A stretch of DNA of 64,000 bases from Anaerosporobacter sp031551385 (GTDB taxonomy: Bacteria; Bacillota; Clostridia; Lachnospirales; Lachnospiraceae). The notes beneath the pieces were generated by a model. That model searched no databases and was not told where the DNA came from. It saw only the letters and a program-made list of their open reading frames with translations. Numbering within the stretch: the stretch's first letter is position 1; each line of letters begins with the position of its first letter. This document shows positions 51,804 through 60,574 of the stretch, piece after piece. The position numbers and the translations under genes were made by a program. The stretch lies in NCBI RefSeq assembly GCF_031551385.1, contig NZ_JAVBNS010000198.1:13696-77695 (forward strand), in the 5' to 3' direction.

Positions 51804-54800
51804 TTACTTCGTTATTGTTACCGTAAATTTCTTTGTAACACTACCAGCCTTTGCTGTAACAACAACCTTTCCAGCTTTCTTAGCTTTTAACTTACCTGTC
51901 TTCTTATCAATTGTTGCAATTTTTGTATCTGATACAGACCACACAATTGCAGTTGTTGTACCGTATGCTTTTGCCTTACATGTATAAGTTTTCGCAACCT
52001 TTAGCTTCGTAGGTGCTGCTGTTATTTTAATGTAAGGGTCTTTTACAGTAACTTTTGTTAAGAATACATATACTTTACCATTTTGTACGTATCTCGTTGT
52101 AATTGTTGCTGTTCCAGCCTTCTTAGCAGTAAGTTTACCTTTTGCATTTACTGTTACAACAGAACTCTTACTTGTGTAATACGTAGCTCCATCACCTGGT
52201 AACGCATTTTCCACTTTTGTTCCTAACGTATAGGTAGCTTTCGTATAGATTGTCTTCGTAGCCATTAACGTTGGTAACACAGTATTCTCAAGTGTAACAA
52301 CATACTTCGATGCATGTGGCATAGTAACCGTTACTTTTCCACTACTTGTTACACTTGCATAACATTGTGGTTCTACCATATTTTCTTTTTCGTTTACATA
52401 GTTCAAGAAAATACTCTTACCAGCATATGCTTTATCAATTGTAAATGTTAGCTTTGCTTCGAATGGGAATGCTCCCTCATGTCCCAATTTAAAGTAAGAA
52501 ACTTTTGTAATAGAACGAGTATCTTTGTTGCTATCTAATGTATTCTTGATGGTTGCATCAATACTTTGCTTTTCTTTTGCTTCTGTTATAAATGCAAAAC
52601 TAAAGTCGATTTCTTTTCCTAACGCTTTTAGCTCTTTTAATGTTTCTTTATCAACGGTTTTGCCTTCTACACTCCATTGATATTGATTCATATTGAGTAC
52701 TAATTTAACTTGTGTATCTGCAATCGCTTCAAAGATTTCATATGGAACTTTTGTCGCATTGTTCATCTCGATTTCTACTACTTTTGCTTCTTTACTATCT
52801 TTGTCTAATCCTTTTACAATTGTGTTAATGGCTTCTGCAATTGCTTTCCAGCCTGTTGCTCCACTTTGACTTACCAACTTAGGTTCTTGTGAAGAAGTTG
52901 AATCGCTGCTTGTAGAACTTTCTGAACCACCTGAATTTCCTGAACCACCTGTTTTTGTTCTTGTAATGGTAATGGTCTTTGTCGCAGTCATCTGTGTATC
53001 AATTCTTCCTGTATCAACCAACCATTCTAAAGCTTTTGTCTCAGCCGTTGGCTCAATATGAAGCACGAATGTATTCACACCAACCTCAAGTGGAATATCA
53101 TCAAGACGAACATTTCCGTATTGGTCTAATGCTCCCGCTTTCATTGTATTGATGTCTACTCCATTAATCGTGAAGATTCCACCCACTGGTACACTTGCTT
53201 GAAGATTGAATGTTGCATCTGTTGTCTCATAGCTAATGTCTTCTGAACCATATGATATTCTAGGTACTGTAACCATTAATGGCATGTCAACCCAACGAAG
53301 AACATAGTCTTCTACAAGCATTTTATTGCCACCTTGGTTACGAATTGTTAAAGAAATATTCGTATCCATAGAGCTATATGCGTAGTTTCCAGGTGCTGTC
53401 GTATCATTTGCTCTATTACTTGTTAAGCCTTCTGTTGACCAAGTACCTCTTGTATACTTGTATTGAATCTTCTTACCAGCCATCATCTTGAATGTATATT
53501 CGATAATGTTACTGTCCGTTGCTCCACTTGGTTTCTTTAATTCCCAGCCATTTGCTGACCATCCGTTTGCATCTGATGCAATATAGATGGAATCGGTTGC
53601 TGATGTGAATACTTTCGATGGAATTGTTAAACGGATTGTTACATCAACCATTACAAGTTTCGGCATAACCTCCATATCGGAAGACTTATCGCGGTTATAG
53701 AACTCGTTGAACGCTTCTACATAATATTTATACTTTGTATCATTATTTACTGCATAATCAATATATGCAGTTGTACCTGCTGACACGGTATCAATACGTT
53801 GATACTCGGTAAATACTTCTACGCCTGCGTTATTCTTTGTTGCTTGAGAACGGAAGATATCAAAACCTTTTACTGTACTATCCTCACATGTCCAGTTTAA
53901 TGTAACACGGTTTGATTCGGAAATCGATTGCTCTAACACTGGTTTCGATGGTTTCGTAGTGTTTGATGATGCATTAACAACCACGGTGTTCTCATCTGAC
54001 TCTATGTAGCTATATCCATTATTCACGGTTGCTCTTGCAAAATATGTATAACTTTCTGCTCTTGTAGGTTCAAATGTTGCACTATAAATCTTTCCAGTGA
54101 TTTGACCATTATCTGTTACGTCTTCTTTATAACGTAATTTAACACTCTCTGCAGTTTCCTTTTGGTTATAGTAGTACATAAGCATAAATGTTAAACCAGG
54201 AACGTCTTTGCCTGCATAGGTTGCATTATCTGTTAATCCTGGAATTGTAATTACAACTTCAATCTCTTCTGTTGTATTTCCGATTCCTAATCCTACTGCT
54301 GCTACATCTGTTGGTTTTGTTATTACTGTAATCTCGTAAGATGGCAATGCAGATACATAAGAACTGTAATTACTTGCTACACCGTTTTTATTTGTCTTAA
54401 CATAGTAATAGTATCTTGTTCCATTTACAACATCCGTATCTTCAAATGTTGTTGTCACTCCATCTGCTGTTGTTCCAAGCAATGTTTTTTGTGCACCATC
54501 AAGATAAGCACGATATACACTGTAGTTCTCTGCTCCATCAACAGCATCCCAAGTAATTGTAACTTTACCTGTTGCACCGTTTGTTTCTACAGCAGCTACA
54601 TTCGTTGGAGCTGTTGGTAATTCTGCAAAGCTTTGTGAAGATACCATCATAATTCCTGAATATGCTGGTATTGTAATGCTTACTTTACCATCTGTTACCG
54701 TTGCCTGAATTGTTCCACCTAATTTGTCTTGTAATATAAGTCCTTCTGGAAGGAAATCTGCTACATCCGCTACAAATGTTACTGCTTTATCCGAAGTATT

Positions 54801-57800
54801 GATTGCAGATAAGCCACCTTTTGTTGCGCTTTTTCTAGCATAGGCAATTACATTTCCTTCTGCATATGCTGTTTTAATTTCACCAGTTGCAAATATTTCT
54901 TTGTTTGCATTACGAACATCTGCTGCATTTACATAGGTATTGTATAAATCACCATATTTGCTTGCATATGTAGATGAAATTGTGTTTGTTGACGCATTAA
55001 TTCTTTCCCAAGGGAATGTACGTCTTGAATCTGGATCTTTTGTTCCTGTTACACCAACCTCATCTCCATAATAGATTGTAGGTGCTCCTGGATAACTTAA
55101 TTGGAAGATTGCAGTTAATGCTTGTAACTTAATTGCACGGTCTGATGCTTCTGGTGCAATTGCTGTATTTTCTTCTTCCCAAGTCGGTTTATCAATCTTT
55201 GTAATATTACGAACTGTATCATGGGAATCTACTAAGTTAAGCATTGCATACCATGCTTCTTCTGGATAGTTCTCACGGATTGTTTCAAGTTGTGCATTGA
55301 ATTTCTGTGCATCTACTCCATTAATAATAAAGTTTTGCAATGCTGCACGGAATTGATAGTTCATAACCGAGTCAAACATATCTCCTAATAGGTAACTTGT
55401 TGCAACACCCCATTCCTCTCCAAGAATAACTGGGTCTGCAATTGTATTTCCATTCGCATCCGTATAGCCTGTTGCTGATTTAACTGCTGTTCTGAATTGT
55501 TGCCATGTTTCATCGGATACATCTGGAGCAACATCAAGTCTCCAACCGCTTGCTCCCATCCACAACCATCTTTGTGAGTTTGCTTCCTGCATTGCAGCCG
55601 ACGCATCTGCATCTGATTTTCCAGTTAAATCATAACCAATTACTTGTTTGCGGTAATCTACGTTATTGTATTCATGAACACCAGCGATTGTTGCATTCTC
55701 ATCATTTGTTAAGTTTGTATCGTCTGCAGATACAGCTTTGATACATGGAAGCGAATCATATCCCCACCAACACTCATATTCATAGTGTATAAAGTTTCCA
55801 TTATCTTCATCATATACTTTGTTTGGTCCTACTTCAAACCATGTTGTATATACGAAGTCTGCATCGGTATAGTTTGTATTCGTATCTGGATTAATCTGTG
55901 CTTTAAAGTAGTTCTTTACTTCCTTCTCTGCTTCTGCTTGTGATACTCCTTTTGCTTCAACCGTATCCCAAACTCTGCTCCAATACTCATATGCACCGAT
56001 TTCAGGATATTTCTCATATCTGTCAAAATAGATGGAATCATCACCAACATGGTTGAATACACCATCTGCAATTAGATAGATTCCAAGGTCATTACATGCA
56101 TCTGCAAATGCTTCGTACACTTTGTCAGAAGCTTTCTTTGTCTCTTCATAATTTAATCCTGAAGCAGGATTTCCTGCAATATTATATACTGGCTCTCCAA
56201 ACATAGGATCAAGATGTTTATAATCTGTTGCATCGTACTTGTGATTTGATGCTGCCCATGATACTGGATTTAAGTAGATTGCTGTTACTCCAAGGTTTTG
56301 TAAGTAAGATAATTTTTGTTTGATACCACTAATATCTCCACCATAGAATTCATTTGACCAAACACCATCTGTTGTTGCATTTGGATAATATGGTTTATTT
56401 GCTTCTTCGGATTGTCTTGGATTCTCTGGCACATCTGACCATTTACCTGCTGAACCCATTGAACCGTCAAACAATTGAACGCTATCACCTCTTACACCAT
56501 CTACTAACTTCGCATTGTTATTGCTTGAATCTCCATCGTAGAAACGGTCTGGGAAGATTTGATATACAACAGCATTCTTCATCCAGTCTGGTGTCTTATA
56601 ATCCTTCTCATAAACAGTTAAGTTATATCCCGTCTGGCCTTCTTCTGAGAATGCGCCTGTTCCGCCTGACACGCCGTCATCGCCATATTCTACTTTTGCA
56701 GAACCATCAATTACGATGAATTTATATGACCAGATTCCAATCGAATCAAAATCTTTCTTTGGTACGGTTACTTCCCAGTAATCTTTACCATCAAGTACGG
56801 TTGCGATATTCATTACGTATGTTTTTGCTACGTCATTGCCATCTGCTAATTCCAGTTTTACTAACTGTGCATCTCCTGCTTCCGCCGCAAATCGGAATGT
56901 TACATCTTGGCTTTCCATTGGAATTGCTCCAAATGGATTTTTATAAGTCGTTGATTGACTATCAAAATATAATTCTGACGTTTTAATCTTTCCATCATAT
57001 GCCGAGTTTTGAGGTTTATAATTGTCTTTTAATACTCCCGCTGATGCATCTGCCGGTATCGTTGTTGTAAATGTAACGTTTGCTGCATCTAATAATTTAA
57101 TTGCATGGTTGTCTGAACCATCACCATAATTAAGTGCATCCCAACTGTTTCCGCATACTACTTTTACATCATATGATGCTGGGAATTTATCTGGTGATAA
57201 TGTTCTTTGAAGACGATATTCTGTATTATTAAAGTAGTAATCTACAAACATACTCTTTGCTGCCGCTGGGCTCCACTCAGCACTATCTCCAAGTAGAGGC
57301 TGAATACTTCCAACTAATCTTGGCCATTCATCTGCAGAACGTGCTGGTATGTATTGTTGTAAGCCTTGATCACCTAGTCCCTCTAAATTAATACGTACTC
57401 GGTTATAATCTTCTAATTCATCATTAAGGTAGAAGTTTACTTTTGTTTTTTCTGTTAATGTCAATTCGAAGTTACCATATGTTGTACCGATTCCTCCAAT
57501 TGATCCGTCCCAAGAACCATTCTTTGTGAATTTGAATTCATAAAAACCTGCATTCAATACTACAGATTTTGCATAGTATTCACCAACAAGATGACTCATA
57601 ACACCATTTGTTCCTGCTTGATTCCAAGTGTCAAATTTTGCATCGCCTCCAGTTACTCTCCATACGCTTCCACCACCTGGTTGTGCAATGAATACATCTG
57701 GCACTAATTCTTCTTCCCCATCGCTAGGAAAACCAAGTGCAGTAGCTACTGTATTATAATCGTTAATTGAATCATATACCGTATCTGTTGTGTAATCATA

Positions 57801-58709
57801 AAGAAATACTACATTGGTATCGTTGCCAACTGTAAATGAAGAATTTCCTCCATCTGGCCAATCTGCTTTGTTGTATACTACTTTATATTCATAATTCTTT
57901 GCTTCAAATACTTTATTAAATACAGCATATCTTCCATCAATATTGGTAAATTCCCAACCTGCTTCTGCTTCCTGCCAATTTGTTGCCTCATTCCCTCTTA
58001 CTGTACCAATTAAAGAAACTTCTTTTGCTACAGAAGGTGTATTGATGGAATCTGTTATGTACCCTGTTCTTGAATTTGCATATACTGTGATTTTGTCTTT
58101 GCCTGCTGGGATTGTAAGCGTTACTTTATCGCTATCTCCAATTTCTCCATTGCCCCAATCACCATTATATGCAACCTTATAACCACCATCTTCTAATGTT
58201 AAATCATCTGCTAATGCCGTGAATGTAAATGTCTTGCTGTATATACCTCCACCAAGATAATCTAAATCTGCACTTGTATCTGCTGGTGCCCATTTTGAGA
58301 ATCCACAATCAGAGATTGTCTCAATTGCTCCTACCCAAGTAGCACTCTTCTTAAATGATGTGCTATTTGTTATTGAATTCTTAATCCCTTTCGAAACCGA
58401 ATCATATGTAACATAAACATCTTCTCCTGTTTCATTATTCCAAGAAGAAGTTCCAATTACTTCTCCATTTACTTTAACTTGTGCTCCCGTGGCTGATGGC
58501 ACTTGTACTGTCGCCTCATACACGCCTTCGCTATATAGTTTCATTGTGTATGTTTGCCCATCCACAACTAATTGCACCACATCGTCAACTCTTCTTGTAG
58601 CTGCCGAATCCGCCTTAACAATCCTAAGATTGTCTGGCAATAAGGTTGCAATCATAACAAGCACCATTACTATGCTCATTGCTTTCTTTAATACACCCTT
58701 CTGTCTCAT
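51804..58709 (-). CDS. giant secreted multidomain GH13 amylase/neopullulanase-like enzyme
   Basis: A secreted protein of about 2301 residues. A signal peptide lies at about 1-33. Four X25/starch-binding-like modules lie at about 120-215, 230-315, 340-440 and 460-555, then a beta-sandwich (about 580-695) and a GH13 barrel from about 705 to 1300. The GH13 motifs are DGVFNH, GWRLD (Asp1059), LGEEW (Glu1098) and DSHD (Asp1164), all intact. After a C-terminal beta domain come fibronectin-III-like units (about 1360-1680), a CBM20/CBM-like starch-binding segment (about 1690-1780), a Ser/Gly linker (about 1935-1960), an unassigned domain and two Big_2-like Ig domains. There is no LPXTG, SLH or dockerin. 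I start it at ATG 58709 (7 bases after AGAAGGAG), not 58727. Confidence 0.9.
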   Translation of the reverse strand: MRQKGVLKKAMSIVMVLVMIATLLPDNLRIVKADSAATRRVDDVVQLVVDGQTYTMKLYSEGVYEATVQVPSATGAQVKVNGEVIGTSSWNNETGEDVYVTYDSVSKGIKNSITNSTSFKKSATWVGAIETISDCGFSKWAPADTSADLDYLGGGIYSKTFTFTALADDLTLEDGGYKVAYNGDWGNGEIGDSDKVTLTIPAGKDKITVYANSRTGYITDSINTPSVAKEVSLIGTVRGNEATNWQEAEAGWEFTNIDGRYAVFNKVFEAKNYEYKVVYNKADWPDGGNSSFTVGNDTNVVFLYDYTTDTVYDSINDYNTVATALGFPSDGEEELVPDVFIAQPGGGSVWRVTGGDAKFDTWNQAGTNGVMSHLVGEYYAKSVVLNAGFYEFKFTKNGSWDGSIGGIGTTYGNFELTLTEKTKVNFYLNDELEDYNRVRINLEGLGDQGLQQYIPARSADEWPRLVGSIQPLLGDSAEWSPAAAKSMFVDYYFNNTEYRLQRTLSPDKFPASYDVKVVCGNSWDALNYGDGSDNHAIKLLDAANVTFTTTIPADASAGVLKDNYKPQNSAYDGKIKTSELYFDSQSTTYKNPFGAIPMESQDVTFRFAAEAGDAQLVKLELADGNDVAKTYVMNIATVLDGKDYWEVTVPKKDFDSIGIWSYKFIVIDGSAKVEYGDDGVSGGTGAFSEEGQTGYNLTVYEKDYKTPDWMKNAVVYQIFPDRFYDGDSSNNNAKLVDGVRGDSVQLFDGSMGSAGKWSDVPENPRQSEEANKPYYPNATTDGVWSNEFYGGDISGIKQKLSYLQNLGVTAIYLNPVSWAASNHKYDATDYKHLDPMFGEPVYNIAGNPASGLNYEETKKASDKVYEAFADACNDLGIYLIADGVFNHVGDDSIYFDRYEKYPEIGAYEYWSRVWDTVEAKGVSQAEAEKEVKNYFKAQINPDTNTNYTDADFVYTTWFEVGPNKVYDEDNGNFIHYEYECWWGYDSLPCIKAVSADDTNLTNDENATIAGVHEYNNVDYRKQVIGYDLTGKSDADASAAMQEANSQRWLWMGASGWRLDVAPDVSDETWQQFRTAVKSATGYTDANGNTIADPVILGEEWGVATSYLLGDMFDSVMNYQFRAALQNFIINGVDAQKFNAQLETIRENYPEEAWYAMLNLVDSHDTVRNITKIDKPTWEEENTAIAPEASDRAIKLQALTAIFQLSYPGAPTIYYGDEVGVTGTKDPDSRRTFPWERINASTNTISSTYASKYGDLYNTYVNAADVRNANKEIFATGEIKTAYAEGNVIAYARKSATKGGLSAINTSDKAVTFVADVADFLPEGLILQDKLGGTIQATVTDGKVSITIPAYSGIMMVSSQSFAELPTAPTNVAAVETNGATGKVTITWDAVDGAENYSVYRAYLDGAQKTLLGTTADGVTTTFEDTDVVNGTRYYYYVKTNKNGVASNYSSYVSALPSYEITVITKPTDVAAVGLGIGNTTEEIEVVITIPGLTDNATYAGKDVPGLTFMLMYYYNQKETAESVKLRYKEDVTDNGQITGKIYSATFEPTRAESYTYFARATVNNGYSYIESDENTVVVNASSNTTKPSKPVLEQSISESNRVTLNWTCEDSTVKGFDIFRSQATKNNAGVEVFTEYQRIDTVSAGTTAYIDYAVNNDTKYKYYVEAFNEFYNRDKSSDMEVMPKLVMVDVTIRLTIPSKVFTSATDSIYIASDANGWSANGWELKKPSGATDSNIIEYTFKMMAGKKIQYKYTRGTWSTEGLTSNRANDTTAPGNYAYSSMDTNISLTIRNQGGNKMLVEDYVLRWVDMPLMVTVPRISYGSEDISYETTDATFNLQASVPVGGIFTINGVDINTMKAGALDQYGNVRLDDIPLEVGVNTFVLHIEPTAETKALEWLVDTGRIDTQMTATKTITITRTKTGGSGNSGGSESSTSSDSTSSQEPKLVSQSGATGWKAIAEAINTIVKGLDKDSKEAKVVEIEMNNATKVPYEIFEAIADTQVKLVLNMNQYQWSVEGKTVDKETLKELKALGKEIDFSFAFITEAKEKQSIDATIKNTLDSNKDTRSITKVSYFKLGHEGAFPFEAKLTFTIDKAYAGKSIFLNYVNEKENMVEPQCYASVTSSGKVTVTMPHASKYVVTLENTVLPTLMATKTIYTKATYTLGTKVENALPGDGATYYTSKSSVVTVNAKGKLTAKKAGTATITTRYVQNGKVYVFLTKVTVKDPYIKITAAPTKLKVAKTYTCKAKAYGTTTAIVWSVSDTKIATIDKKTGKLKAKKAGKVVVTAKAGSVTKKFTVTITK

Positions 58710-58990
58710 AACACATCTCCTTCTCATAAAAATGCTATTTCACTTTGCTAAACTTCTCGTATGTCATCCATACTCTTATATTAATACCATATTCTTCACT
58801 CCAAATCAACAGTTTGCACAAAATATTTTCGAATTTTTTCGAACAAATTCACATGCTTGTTATTTGTCACTATTATATATGTGATTTCTTGTGCAAATGT
58901 TACAATACTTTTCTTGTCGTAACAGATGTGGAAATGGTCGTTTTAATACGATATAGGGAGTTATTAACAAATCCGAATAGAAGACAAAAA

Positions 58991-59050
58991 AATAGTCGTT
59001 ACATAACCAAGTGGAATTTCACTTCACACTTTTATGTAACGGCTATTTTC
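58991..59050. repeat. hairpin related to the rpsR-operon terminator
   Basis: AATAG-CGTTACATAA pairs with TTATGTAACG-CTATT around a 27-base loop. The left arm and adjacent ACCAAG, as well as the right arm, resemble the hairpin at 61906-61979, suggesting common origin. Confidence 0.5.
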
Positions 59051-59081
59051 TTTTTGCTCAAAACATATATGACGTTATTAG

Positions 59082-59115
59082 CCCATAGCCTTGCAGCGTG
59101 GTGCAAGGCTATGGG
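59082..59115. repeat. perfect 14-bp inverted repeat CCCATAGCCTTGCA
   Basis: The two arms enclose a 6-base loop GCGTGG; there is no T-tail. A degenerate relative lies at 33801-33832. Confidence 0.7.
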
Positions 59116-59323
59116 AGTAAACAGTAATCTGTACTACCATTTTATTTCAATCATTCGAACATACTATCAACTTTTTCTTTTCCCTATGATACAATATTCC
59201 CATGGTGACAGGAAAAGGTCCGTCCGTTGACCTTAGGATAATTATGAGTGCTTGCCCTTCATTTTTCTATGAAGGAGGTGAACTTCCCAAACTAATTTTA
59301 CATAGAAAGGGGGAGTGCGCCTT

Positions 59324-59431
59324 ATGACAGTATTTGAAGCGATCTCTTTAATGATTTCTTTCGGTATCTTTGTTATAGCATTTATCACTCTCGTTGTGGA
59401 ACTTATGAAATTGTTTCACAATAAAAAATGA
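59324..59431 (+). CDS. putative holin-like toxin (type I toxin-antitoxin peptide)
   Basis: A 35-residue hydrophobic peptide that starts MTVFEAISLMISFG and has one membrane segment (about 10-29) and a basic HNKK end. The N-terminal MTVFEAxSLMISFG pattern is that of the Hol_Tox family of small membrane toxins found in Firmicutes and controlled by antisense RNA. GAAAGGGGG precedes the start by about 10 bases. A leader with two hairpins lies upstream and a terminator begins inside the stop codon, both usual for type I toxins. The antisense RNA itself is not proven from sequence alone. Confidence 0.8.
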   Translation: MTVFEAISLMISFGIFVIAFITLVVELMKLFHNKK

Positions 59432-59472
59432 TTATCCTCGACCGCCTAAAGTAGTGGATAATCATTTTTTCA
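59427..59472 (+). terminator. terminator of the holin-like toxin gene
   Basis: AATGATTATCC pairs exactly with GGATAATCATT, followed by TTTT. The loop carries GACCGCCTAAAGTAGT, a kind of sequence seen after such toxin genes and a plausible pairing site for an antisense RNA. Confidence 0.8.
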
Positions 59473-59833
59473 TTACACATTAAGGGCAAGCATAAGTTTT
59501 AACCTTTTGCTTCCTGTTACCTACATTATAGCAGTAACCCTCTTTTTTGTAAAGCAGTGGTTACTGCTATTTGTCATGTAACAGCTATTATCATTGTCTA
59601 TGCAAATCGCATAAATTATCTTTGCGATCTCTAAATTTCTTATTAACTAAGGCTTAGTCCATAGTATATGGCATTAATGCGATATGTGGGTATGATGTTT
59701 TGTAGATTCTCATAGTAACTCAAAAGTATTGATTTTACTACATTCCTTTGTATCCTACTATTTTATCTTGTAGTAAGATATCATGTCATTTTTCAGTATT
59801 TTTGCAACAGGATTTGCAACACTACTCACTAAA
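59432..59833. other. intergenic region holding the left rpsR-tail repeat
   Basis: It holds the toxin terminator, an AGCAGTAACC...GGTTACTGCT hairpin (about 59531-59568), the left copy of the rpsR-tail repeat (59573-59687), and about 145 bases of AT-rich sequence after it. Confidence 0.6.
59573..59687 (-). repeat. left 115-bp direct repeat: copy of the rpsR 3' end and downstream sequence
   Basis: It matches 61966-62080 at 112 of 115 positions by direct reading. In the minus-strand frame it encodes the last ten S18 residues (HIALMPYTMD) and the stop, then the small hairpin with TGCGAT/ATCGCA arms. The two differences in the coding part leave Pro and Asp unchanged. It is not attached to any upstream rpsR sequence, so it is a displaced tail. 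Confidence 0.95.
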
Positions 59834-60574
59834 CTAATTTGCAATTATCACATGAATATCTTTTCCTTCAACCCTCATTCCTTCATATGTATTAATAAAA
59901 CATCGATTGTTTGCTATTATTTTTTCTTTGTCATATATATAGAAAAATAAATGACGCTCCTTGTAATGTAGGATATCAGCTGCCACTTCTTCGCTTAAAT
60001 CTCTTTCTGTCATACTTCTTCTTGTACATTTTAATTCAATGATAATCTTATAAGAGTCAATTACAATATCTTCTCTTACTGTGTGATGCCCTGTGTCTTG
60101 ACATTTTTCCATTCTACAATCTTCAAATACAGATAGCAAAAATGGATACATCAAATGCTGAACATCATACTCATTTTGTATACCTATATTGGGAAGATGA
60201 TTTTTTAAAGTATCATTACATTTTCCATGTATATTTTTATGAAACATTTTATCTAGGCTTTGTTTAAAGTTCTTCAATATAGATTCTACAATTATTACTG
60301 CTTCCCCTTCTGAAATCTTACAGTATTGATTATCCATCACGCTCAGCTGTAAATATTCTTTGACTTTTACTTTATTATTGTTAAAATTTTCTTTTGTCTC
60401 CGTTTCTGAAAATCTATTTGTCTGAAACTGTGATAGTTGGCTAATTTGTGCTGCTATGTCACTATAGCCATGATTATTAAGCTTAATAATACCATCTTTA
60501 ATTATACTTTGATACGTTTCTATTTCTTGTGCCAAGTCTATTCTATCAATAAGTTCTTGCACTAAATCATTCAT
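59834..60574 (-). CDS. PD-(D/E)XK nuclease-like protein of the rpsR cassette
   Basis: A 246-residue protein. The N-terminal half (1-130) is helical and variable. The C-terminal half carries a restriction-endonuclease-like core: Glu156 in CRMEK, Asp169 in VREDIVID, and Glu180-Leu-Lys182 in IIIELKC, followed by a helix with EEVAADILHYKER. This order (E...D...ExK) is the PD-(D/E)XK catalytic set, so nuclease activity is plausible. I start it at ATG 60574 because GGGGGAG lies 6 bases before it and the start shares a base with the ATPase stop (TAATG). It is coupled to the ATPase and probably acts with it. The exact family was not recognised. Confidence 0.75.
   Translation of the reverse strand: MNDLVQELIDRIDLAQEIETYQSIIKDGIIKLNNHGYSDIAAQISQLSQFQTNRFSETETKENFNNNKVKVKEYLQLSVMDNQYCKISEGEAVIIVESILKNFKQSLDKMFHKNIHGKCNDTLKNHLPNIGIQNEYDVQHLMYPFLLSVFEDCRMEKCQDTGHHTVREDIVIDSYKIIIELKCTRRSMTERDLSEEVAADILHYKERHLFFYIYDKEKIIANNRCFINTYEGMRVEGKDIHVIIAN

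Larger units (their letters stand above)
58710..59323. other. intergenic region: amylase leader, inverted repeats, toxin leader
   Basis: It contains an AATAG-CGTTACATAA / TTATGTAACG-CTATT hairpin (58991-59050), a perfect 14-bp hairpin (59082-59115), and the leader of the small toxin gene with pairs AAGGTC/GACCTT and CCTTCA/TGAAGG. No protein gene over 60 codons looks real. Confidence 0.6.

Noticed and set aside
56285..56986. Several plus-strand and alternate-frame open frames inside the large amylase gene
   Set aside because: Low-complexity, His/Leu-rich translations opposite a well-conserved enzyme; no start signals.
58745..59230. 161-codon open frame on the plus strand upstream of the toxin gene
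   Set aside because: It runs through inverted repeats and the toxin leader; composition (Phe/Tyr/Ser-rich) is that of noncoding AT-rich DNA, and no ribosome site is present.
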